Assembly (NCBI GenBank): GCA_934553185.1
Contig: CAKTFF010000018.1
Location: 1 to 14,522, forward strand
Direction: 5' to 3'
Length of the DNA stretch: 14,522 nucleotides
Source of the DNA: an uncultured Devosia sp.
Lineage (GTDB): Bacteria > Pseudomonadota > Alphaproteobacteria > Rhizobiales > Devosiaceae
Shown: positions 1 through 5,379 of the stretch, piece by piece
Layout: every line of letters starts with the position of its first letter
Numbering within the stretch: the first letter of the stretch is position 1
Made by a program: the position numbers and the translations under genes
The notes under the pieces: generated by a model
The model's input: the letters and a program-made list of their open reading frames with translations, nothing else
Told to the model about the DNA's origin: nothing
Databases searched by the model: none

Positions 1-209
1 CGCCGATGGTGCGCTCGGACTATCGTGTCGGCGTGCCACAGGGCGGACGCTGGGGCGAATTGCTGAACTCCGACAGGGGGGTTTATGGCGGCTCAAATGT
101 CGGCAATGGCGACCACATCAATGCCGAGGATGTCGGCTGCCATGGCCAGCCGGCCTCGCTGCGGCTGACCCTGCCCCCGCTCGCCGTGATCGTGCTCAGC
201 CAGCACTGA
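1..209 (+). CDS. glgB: 1,4-alpha-glucan branching enzyme GlgB, C-terminal end (5' truncated)
   Basis: Only the last ~69 codons are present; the gene enters from the left edge in the frame starting at base 3 and stops with TGA at 207-209. GlgB forms alpha-1,6 branches in glycogen. The visible part is the C-terminal all-beta domain. It contains the block [11 protein letters not shown], then LLNSD, then [10 protein letters not shown], and ends in a hydrophobic [12 protein letters not shown] strand. This order is characteristic of the GlgB C-terminus, where the YGGSNVGN block is very well conserved. The catalytic domain lies outside the window, so activity cannot be judged. The gene converges on malQ, another alpha-glucan enzyme, 39 bp away. 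The ATG at base 6 is internal, not a start. Confidence 0.9.
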   Translation, partial: PMVRSDYRVGVPQGGRWGELLNSDRGVYGGSNVGNGDHINAEDVGCHGQPASLRLTLPPLAVIVLSQH

Positions 210-216
210 GGGTGTT

Positions 217-235
217 GGTCGGGCGGGCGACCGCC
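217..235. terminator. weak hairpin between convergent glgB and malQ
   Basis: The 39-bp gap between the two convergent stop codons contains two mutually exclusive GC-rich hairpins: GGTCG (217-221) with CGACC (228-232), and GGCGG (222-226) with CCGCC (231-235) around a GCGA loop. Neither has a run of T after it on either strand, so this is at best a weak or Rho-assisted terminator. The position between two convergent ends is the main argument for it. Confidence 0.2.
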
Positions 236-248
236 AGACCACAAGGGT

Positions 249-2078
249 TCAGGGCTTAGGCCGTTCCTCGCGCATGGCCGAAGCCAGCTGGTTGAACATC
301 GGATGCTCGCCAAGCTCTTCGAGCGGACACGCCAGCCGGATGCTCCAATTGGGATATTGCGTCGTGGTGCCGGGCAGGTTGGGCTGCCGCTCCGACATCA
401 ACAGGTCATCGAGCTGGACGGCAAACAGCATCGACCGGCTGCGGGCGCCCAACCGGTGGATGGCGATAAACAGTGTTTCATCCAGTTTCTCGGGTAGATC
501 CTGCCCGCCTTGGTCGAGGAGATGGTTCTGTTCCAGGGCCCGCAGCATGGCCGCGCGATCGCTGGCGCGCTCAGAACGTGCTCCGGCAATATCTTCGGCC
601 GTCTGCCGCCCCAGGTCCTGACGAAGGGTAATGTCCGAGCCTTGCCACCAGCCCGCGAGCGTCGCGAGGTCATGGGTGGAAATGCTGGCCAGCGACCGCT
701 CGGGATAGTGGTCGGGCGGGATGAAGTTGCCGCTGCCATCCTTTTCGAAATACACGACGCGATAGGACAGGAGCGACGCGGCGGCGGCGGCTTCGCGGAA
801 GCCTTCGGGCACCGTGCCAAGGTCCTCGCCGATCACCAAGGTCTGCGTGTCCTGCGAGGCTTGGGCCACCGTGTCGATCATGGCGCTGAAAGGATAGCGC
901 ACATAGCCGCCCCCATTGGCCTTGCCGCTGGCCGGAACCCACCACAAACGCGCCAGCCCCATGACATGGTCGATGCGGATGGCGCCGGCATTCTTCATCA
1001 GCGCGAGGTATGCGGCGCGAAGGGGCTTGAACGAGCGGGCGGCCAGCACGGGCGGCGACAACGGCGCGAGGCCCCAATCCTGCCCTTCGGAATTATGGAG
1101 ATCCGGCGGCGAACCCACCCGAACGTCGCGGATCGCCAGCTCGGGATCGGCCCAGGTCTCCTGCCCATCGGGCGCCACACCGACCGCGAAATCGAGGTAC
1201 AGCCCGATCCGCATGCCGGCTTCCTTGGCGCGCTGGTTGGCTTTTTCCAGCTGCTGATCGGCCACCCATTGCAGCCAAAGGTGAAACTGGACGTCCCGTT
1301 CATGCTCGGCCTCGAAGCGCCTGACCGCATCGCTGTCGCGCTGCTGCATGTCGCCCGGCCAGCTCAGCCATCCCGAGCCGCCGCCCTGGGCAACCTCGTG
1401 GGCGGAGATCGCCTCGAACAGGGCAAAGGATCGCAGGTCCTCCCCGCTTCCGCGGCAGAACGCCTCGAAGCCATCGGAGGCCCGGGCATCGGCGGCGTCG
1501 AACAACGCTTGCAACAGCTCCTTTTTGACCCGTGCGACAGCGGGATAATCCACCAGATCTGCCTCGAGATGCGCGAAGAGTTCGGGACGCGTTTCGCGCA
1601 GTTGCGTCTGGAGCGCCGCACCGCCTTCGATCTGATCAACGGCAATAAACAGCGGGTTGAGATAGCGTCGGGTGGAGGGCGAATAGGGGCTGTAGCGCCC
1701 TGCGTCCGAAAGGAACAGCGCATGTAGCGGACTGACACCGAGGAAGTCGGCGCCCTGGGCGGCTGACAGTTCGGCGAGCTTGGCGAGATCTTCAAAGTCG
1801 CCGATGCCCAGATTGCGCGCCGAGCGCAAGGCATAGAGCTGGCAGGTCACGCCCCACCGGCGCTGCCGCGCAATGTCATCAGGGAGAAAGCACGACTGGG
1901 CAATTTCGGTTTCCCTGCTCTGGAACGTGCCCGGCTCGGGCAGAGCAAGATCGACGCCGAGCGCCCGGAGAAGCGTCTCCTTGGCCTCAACCGTCAGCTC
2001 GCGCGTTTGCCCATTCTGGCCGATATAGCGGATCTGGATGCCGTGCGTTTCGGCAAGCTCGTCGAGTTGCGTGATCAT
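249..2078 (-). CDS. malQ: 4-alpha-glucanotransferase (amylomaltase) MalQ
   Basis: A 609-residue GH77 enzyme that moves alpha-1,4-glucan segments between malto-oligosaccharides and releases glucose; cytoplasmic. All three catalytic carboxylates can be read: nucleophile D370 in AIRIDHVMGL, acid/base E418 in VIGEDLGTVP, and D470 in SISTHDLATL. The GH77 block YRVVYFEKD follows at about 439-447. The length is somewhat under the ~690 residues of E. coli MalQ, as in many proteobacterial forms. The N-terminal ~70 residues resemble the small helical domain common before the GH77 barrel. The ATG at 2078 follows a G-rich stretch (GGTTGGGGT) that is only a weak ribosome site; I see no better start, although the frame remains open for some distance upstream. 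The gene faces the end of glgB, which fits a shared role in glycogen and maltodextrin turnover. Confidence 0.96.
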   Translation of the reverse strand: MITQLDELAETHGIQIRYIGQNGQTRELTVEAKETLLRALGVDLALPEPGTFQSRETEIAQSCFLPDDIARQRRWGVTCQLYALRSARNLGIGDFEDLAKLAELSAAQGADFLGVSPLHALFLSDAGRYSPYSPSTRRYLNPLFIAVDQIEGGAALQTQLRETRPELFAHLEADLVDYPAVARVKKELLQALFDAADARASDGFEAFCRGSGEDLRSFALFEAISAHEVAQGGGSGWLSWPGDMQQRDSDAVRRFEAEHERDVQFHLWLQWVADQQLEKANQRAKEAGMRIGLYLDFAVGVAPDGQETWADPELAIRDVRVGSPPDLHNSEGQDWGLAPLSPPVLAARSFKPLRAAYLALMKNAGAIRIDHVMGLARLWWVPASGKANGGGYVRYPFSAMIDTVAQASQDTQTLVIGEDLGTVPEGFREAAAAASLLSYRVVYFEKDGSGNFIPPDHYPERSLASISTHDLATLAGWWQGSDITLRQDLGRQTAEDIAGARSERASDRAAMLRALEQNHLLDQGGQDLPEKLDETLFIAIHRLGARSRSMLFAVQLDDLLMSERQPNLPGTTTQYPNWSIRLACPLEELGEHPMFNQLASAMREERPKP

Positions 2079-2130
2079 ACCCCAACCATTGTTTGTTGCG
2101 CCTCTGTCCGGCGCATAAACAAGACTTACC

Positions 2131-2155
2131 CCGATCCCGATCCCTCCGCCCGATC
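2131..2155. repeat. CCGATC repeats upstream of malQ
   Basis: CCGATC occurs three times in 25 bp (2131-2136, 2137-2142 and 2150-2155), separated by nothing and then by 7 bp. On the minus strand this reads GATCGG repeats about 53-77 bp before the malQ ATG, inside the 165-bp gap between malQ and the small gene upstream. That is where a malQ promoter or operator would be expected. I see no convincing -35/-10 pair, so a regulatory role is only a possibility. The rest of the 2079-2243 gap shows nothing I can assign. Confidence 0.25.
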
Positions 2156-2243
2156 AAAAAGCGCACCGTCTCGCGCGCTATCTTGGGGCGACACGGCACG
2201 GGCACGTTTTTCAACAATGCCATGCCGCGCCGCCTTGAGGACG

Positions 2244-2510
2244 CTAGCGGTTCTTGCGATTGTCCGGGCGTGTCGGCCGGTCTTCGGTGAACCAGGCCGT
2301 GTTTCTCTCGGTCGAGCTGCGCAGCATTTCAGCTGAATAGGTCAGATCCGGGAAGCGCTCGCCGATATCCTGGAGCGTCGCGCGACCCTCGATGATCGTT
2401 CTTCGCAGCGCTTCACTGTCACCGCTTTGGAAGCCCCCCATCACCATACTCCAACATCTTAGCAAGGCACGGTATTGTTCAAGAAAGGCTTGGGCGGCTT
2501 GGTGGTCCAT
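2244..2510 (-). CDS. small hypothetical protein (88 aa)
   Basis: I do not recognise this protein. It is predicted to be 88 residues, mostly helical and soluble, beginning MDHQAAQAFLEQYRALL and ending in a charged tail rich in Arg, Asn, Asp and Pro. There is no signal peptide and no membrane segment. The start at 2510 was chosen because GGAG sits 5 nt upstream of the ATG. The same frame is open up to 2744, but that extension runs back over the 3' end of the diguanylate cyclase gene, has low-complexity Pro/Ser/Arg composition, and lacks a ribosome site. It stops with TAG. The gene lies 130 bp downstream of the diguanylate cyclase and 165 bp upstream of malQ on the same strand. The good Shine-Dalgarno and protein-like composition make it probably real. 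Confidence 0.65.
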   Translation of the reverse strand: MDHQAAQAFLEQYRALLRCWSMVMGGFQSGDSEALRRTIIEGRATLQDIGERFPDLTYSAEMLRSSTERNTAWFTEDRPTRPDNRKNR

Positions 2511-2585
2511 CGGTACTCCAGCTCTGCGCATCTTATCGGCGCGGGCCGGAAAATGGGGACGGCTTTGCCCCTCTGCAAGACTATC

Positions 2586-2603
2586 CTCCGATAAAACTCC
2601 GAT
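2586..2603. promoter_or_regulatory. 7-4-7 direct repeat (CTCCGAT x2), possible response-regulator site
   Basis: The sequence reads CTCCGAT-AAAA-CTCCGAT: two identical 7-bp units separated by an A-rich 4-bp spacer, an 11-bp period. This is the architecture of PhoB/OmpR-family boxes (PhoB: CTGTCAT-N4-CTGTCAT). The base sequence differs from the PhoB consensus at the two central positions of each unit. It lies in the gap between the diguanylate cyclase and the 88-aa gene, about 76 bp upstream of the latter's start. No matching -10 element was identified. Confidence 0.25.
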
Positions 2604-2640
2604 GCTGCTGCAAGTCTCTGAAGCACAGGGTTTTTGGCTG

Positions 2641-4377
2641 CTAGGCCGCCTTGCTTTGATCCTCATCGGTCCAGTAGGCGACAACGCGATTACGGCCCTT
2701 GGCCTTGGCCCGGTAGAGGGCCCGGTCGGCGCGCTCGATGACATCGTCGATATCGCGATCGGTCGGGGTGATCACGGCCATGCCGATCGAGACGGTGACG
2801 TGGATCGGGCTGCCCGCATGGAGCACCGGGGTCTCCCCGATCGAGCAGCGGATGCGCTCGGCAAGCTTGTGGGCCATGGCTGGATCGACTTCGCGCAGCA
2901 TCACCACGAACTCCTCGCCCCCAAAGCGCGCCGCCTTGTCGGTGGTGCGTATGGCGCCCGAGATCTTGGCGCCGATGGCGCGGATGACCTCGTCGCCCGC
3001 CTGGTGGCCGAAGGTGTCGTTGACGCGTTTGAAGTGGTCGATGTCGATGATGAACATGGACAGCCCGCGCTTGTAGCGGGCGAAGTGCTGGAAGCCGTCC
3101 TGGGCGAAGGCGTTGAAGGCGCGCCGGTTCAGCAAGCCGGTCAACGGGTCGCTGTCGGCAAGCTGGCGCAATGTATTGATGTCGTGGTCGAGGCGGCGGG
3201 TATTTTCCTCCATCCGCAAGGCCGCGTCGGCAGCAGCCTTGCGGGCGGCCTCGGTCTCGTTTTCGGCCAAGCCGAGCCGCCGCAACAGCGCACGGATGGC
3301 CGATGACAGCTGGACGAGATCGTGCGAACCGCCAATGCGGGTCACGGTGGTGTGCTGGTCGCGGCCGATGCGATCCACTTCGGCGGCCAAGGTGCTGAGC
3401 GGCCGCAGCAGGAAGCCTGCAACCACGGCCAGCACCATGGCGCCGGCAGCCGCCACCACCATGCCGACGCGGATGATGGCGCCTTCGAGGGCCTCGCTAT
3501 TGGCAAGAGCGGCAGCTTCGGGCCGGACGGCAACCGTGATCCAGCCAAGGCCCGGATAATCGAGGTAGCCCTTGGTAGCGGCGGCCGACACAAAGCGGCC
3601 CGCTTCCCCGTCATGCAGGGTGGCGCCGCTCTTGAGGTCATTGAGCTGTTCGGGCGTGAAGGGGGTGGAGCCGAAATCGGGGCCGTTGATGACCTGGCCG
3701 GCGCTGTTGAGGATCCAGATATCGATCTGCCGTGTGGGGGGCAGGTTGACCAGGATGGCGCGCTTGGTCGCCTGCGCGAAAGCCCAGCTGAGATGGGCGC
3801 CCAAGACGCCGATCACGGTACCCTCCGCATTGCGGACGGGAACGGCGACGTCGACGAAGCGGAAGGGCTGCCCGTCCGGCGACGATCCCATCAGTTCCGA
3901 CAGGAGCTTGGCATCATGCAGATCGAGCGCCGATGCCTGCTTTTGGCCAGCGATGAACCAGGGGCGTTCTGCAACCGACATGCCTTCGAGCATGCCTTTG
4001 GTGGCGGCCACAACGGTGCCGTCCAGCTTGGCGAAACCGATCCAGGCATAATCGGGAAAGCTCGACTGAATCTGGTCGAGCACGGAGCGGATGGTGGCTG
4101 GATCGCCTTCCCACATCGAGCGGACCGGGGCGAAGCCGGCAATGTTGCGGATCTCGCGGAAGCGCTCGAACATCCTGTTGTCGAGACGTTCGGCCAGTCC
4201 GCCCGCCACTGCGGACAAGGAGATTTCAGCCTGGGCAACCCCCTGTTCGCGGGCAACCTGTGCCGCGGTAAAGGACGTGAACAGCACAACAACAAGGCAC
4301 AGCGCGCCCACGATCAGCGCGAGTTGCACGCGAAGATCGATGCGCTCACGAAAAGCGACCAGCTTGCTCCAGAACAT
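2641..4377 (-). CDS. membrane-bound diguanylate cyclase (Cache-like sensor, HAMP, GGEEF)
   Basis: A 578-residue inner-membrane enzyme predicted to make c-di-GMP from two GTP. Membrane helices at about 17-39 and 301-324 enclose a ~260-residue periplasmic domain. That domain has a double-Cache look (aromatic WIGFAKLDG near 112-120, ERPWF near 137-141, GVLGAHLSW near 190-198). A HAMP domain follows (about 325-375), then a coiled linker, then the GGDEF domain (about 405-566). Catalytic features are intact: D445 and D447 of DIDHFKRVND and GGEEF at 486-490. The inhibitory I-site RxxD is RTTD at 477-480, exactly five residues before GGEEF, so product inhibition is expected. There is no EAL domain. 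The start at 4377 has GGGAGGAG six nt upstream, a strong ribosome site. The ligand of the sensor cannot be told from sequence. Confidence 0.95.
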   Translation of the reverse strand: MFWSKLVAFRERIDLRVQLALIVGALCLVVVLFTSFTAAQVAREQGVAQAEISLSAVAGGLAERLDNRMFERFREIRNIAGFAPVRSMWEGDPATIRSVLDQIQSSFPDYAWIGFAKLDGTVVAATKGMLEGMSVAERPWFIAGQKQASALDLHDAKLLSELMGSSPDGQPFRFVDVAVPVRNAEGTVIGVLGAHLSWAFAQATKRAILVNLPPTRQIDIWILNSAGQVINGPDFGSTPFTPEQLNDLKSGATLHDGEAGRFVSAAATKGYLDYPGLGWITVAVRPEAAALANSEALEGAIIRVGMVVAAAGAMVLAVVAGFLLRPLSTLAAEVDRIGRDQHTTVTRIGGSHDLVQLSSAIRALLRRLGLAENETEAARKAAADAALRMEENTRRLDHDINTLRQLADSDPLTGLLNRRAFNAFAQDGFQHFARYKRGLSMFIIDIDHFKRVNDTFGHQAGDEVIRAIGAKISGAIRTTDKAARFGGEEFVVMLREVDPAMAHKLAERIRCSIGETPVLHAGSPIHVTVSIGMAVITPTDRDIDDVIERADRALYRAKAKGRNRVVAYWTDEDQSKAA

Positions 4378-4403
4378 GAGGCACTCCTCCCAGCGAGGGG
4401 GAA

Positions 4404-4421
4404 TAGTCCCATGTTAGTCCC
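4404..4421. promoter_or_regulatory. 7-4-7 direct repeat (TAGTCCC x2) before the diguanylate cyclase
   Basis: TAGTCCC-ATGT-TAGTCCC gives two perfect 7-bp units with a 4-bp spacer. On the coding (minus) strand it reads GGGACTA twice, ending 26 bp before the ATG and just upstream of the Shine-Dalgarno. An 11-bp period places both copies on the same face of the helix, as for a tandem-dimer response regulator. The position would overlap the promoter or the 5' leader. No consensus that I know matches it. Confidence 0.25.
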
Positions 4422-4463
4422 AAACATTTCGCTTATCGGCTTGGTTGGCAAAAGCTTAGCGCT

Positions 4464-4486
4464 GCCCGTGCAATGCCGTGCAGGGC
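4464..4486. terminator. hairpin between the Fnr-type gene and the diguanylate cyclase
   Basis: GCCC-(G)-TGCA / TGCA-GGGC gives an eight-pair stem with one bulged base and a 6-nt loop, 30 bp beyond the stop of the Fnr-type gene in the minus direction. The bases after it on the minus strand are AGCGCTAAGCTTTTG, so a short T run comes about 10 nt late. It may end the regulator transcript or be a leader structure for the downstream gene. Confidence 0.4.
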
Positions 4487-4515
4487 GAACAAAGATCCTT
4501 TCCCCGTAGCACCCT

Positions 4516-5241
4516 TCAGCCGCACAGGCTCTCCAGGCGCTCCAGAGACGGCACGTCGATGTGGCGGTTGTTGGTGACGACGATTACGCCCTGCTGGCGC
4601 AGCTTGGTGATCTGGCGCGACACCGTTTCAATGGTGAGACCAAGAAAGTCGGCGATGTCGAGCCGGGTCAGCGGCAGATCAAAGCGTGCGGAGGTCTGGC
4701 CTTCAGCGAGCGGATCGAGATGGGTAGCGATAAGGAGGAGGAAGCTGGCGACCTTCTCCCCTGCCGTCTTCCGGCCCAGCGTCACCATCCAGCTCCGGGC
4801 TTCGTCCAGCTCGCGCAATGTTTGCCCCATGAGCTTGTGCTCCAGCGCCGGGGTTTTGGCGATCAGTTGCTCAAGCGTCCGCTTCGGCACCACGCAAAGC
4901 TCCACCGGGCTTGCAGCCTCGGCGGTAAGCGCATTTTCTTCGCCAAACAGCCGGCCCAGGAAATCGGGCGCGAACTGCAGGCCAACGATCTGCTGGCGGC
5001 CATCTTCGAGCACCTTGGAGAGCTTGACCACGCCGCGCATGACATTGGCATAGGAGCCGATCTCCGTGCTGTCTCCGGCAAGCTCGGCACCCGGCGGGTG
5101 TTGCGCCTTTTGCGTGCTCCGCGACAGCTCAAGCAGCTGCTCGGGCTCAAGCACGCCACACATGCCCCGATGCCGCGCCTCGCAGCTGCGACAAAGCACC
5201 GGAACAAGGGAATTGTGAATGTCTTTGCGTGGGGACGACAT
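4516..5241 (-). CDS. Fnr-type oxygen-responsive transcriptional regulator (Crp/Fnr family)
   Basis: A 241-residue Crp/Fnr regulator of the FnrN/FnrL/AadR type. The N-terminus carries C17, C20 and C28 (CX2CX7C in the segment CRSCEARHRGMC), and C116 sits in ELCVVP. These four Cys fit the oxygen-labile [4Fe-4S] cluster ligands of Fnr, so DNA binding in low oxygen is expected. A cyclic-nucleotide-like beta barrel spans about 35-125, followed by a long dimer helix about 130-155. The helix-turn-helix (about 191-215) includes ETVSR, with E205, S208 and R209 in the positions that read TTGAT-N4-ATCAA sites. The start at 5241 was chosen for AAAGGAGG four nt upstream; a longer frame to 5325 has no ribosome site. 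It is divergent from gcd with 138 bp between. A matching box lies upstream of coxB, suggesting the oxidase as a target. Confidence 0.93.
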   Translation of the reverse strand: MSSPRKDIHNSLVPVLCRSCEARHRGMCGVLEPEQLLELSRSTQKAQHPPGAELAGDSTEIGSYANVMRGVVKLSKVLEDGRQQIVGLQFAPDFLGRLFGEENALTAEAASPVELCVVPKRTLEQLIAKTPALEHKLMGQTLRELDEARSWMVTLGRKTAGEKVASFLLLIATHLDPLAEGQTSARFDLPLTRLDIADFLGLTIETVSRQITKLRQQGVIVVTNNRHIDVPSLERLESLCG

Positions 5242-5319
5242 GTGTCCTCCTTTATGCCAAGCGGTGCCCCTCATGTAAAAATTCAGCTGGGCCGATGCAA
5301 CCTGGGGAACCTTTTTCCC

Positions 5320-5355
5320 GGTCAACGGAACTGTGTTGCGGTTGAGCTGTTGACC
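5320..5355. repeat. inverted repeat GGTCAAC-N22-GTTGACC between the regulator and gcd
   Basis: A perfect 7-bp inverted repeat, GGTCAAC (5320-5326) and GTTGACC (5349-5355), with arms about 29 bp apart centre to centre, close to three helical turns. It lies 25-60 bp before the gcd ATG, in the divergent spacer. Each arm contains TTGA-like sequence but neither is a complete Fnr box. It could be an operator for a dimeric regulator of gcd or a chance repeat. Confidence 0.3.
5327..5351 (+). promoter_or_regulatory. candidate EcfG-type promoter for gcd
   Basis: GGAAC (5327-5331), 16 bp, then TGTT (5348-5351). The alphaproteobacterial general stress sigma factor EcfG prefers GGAAC-N16/17-CGTT, so this matches 8 of 9 bases. 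A start site near 5358 would leave a leader of about 20 nt holding the GGAG at 5368-5371 before the ATG at 5380. The geometry is good but the -10 mismatch makes the call tentative; no sigma-70 pair looks better here. Confidence 0.35.
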
Positions 5356-5379
5356 TTCGCTAACCTTGGAGAGCCACGC

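Noticed and set aside
510..1727. 405-codon open frame on the plus strand
   Set aside because: It is antisense to malQ, whose GH77 catalytic residues are all intact. The antisense product is Gly/Arg/His-rich with no domain and arises from the GC-rich codon pattern.
2656..2669. Fnr-like box TTGAT-CCTC-ATCGG
   Set aside because: Only 8 of 10 bases match, and it is inside the last codons of the diguanylate cyclase with no promoter nearby.
3322..4509. 395-codon plus-strand open frame, and a 304-codon one at 2392-3306
   Set aside because: Both lie opposite the diguanylate cyclase, which has a strong ribosome site and complete motifs. Their sequences are low-complexity shadows.
5255..5284. TTTACA-N17-CATAAA as a sigma-70 promoter for the Fnr-type gene (minus strand)
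   Set aside because: The spacing and matches look fair, but the -10 would abut the Shine-Dalgarno, so transcription would start at or after it. The strong ribosome site would then be lost from the transcript.
5242..5325. Longer start for the Fnr-type regulator at 5325
   Set aside because: The start at 5241 has a near-perfect AAAGGAGG, and the cluster cysteines begin at residue 17, normal for this family.
4561..5379. Open upstream extension of gcd by 273 codons
   Set aside because: This part is antisense to the Fnr-type gene. The five-helix Gcd N-terminus begins right after the ATG at 5380, which has a ribosome site.
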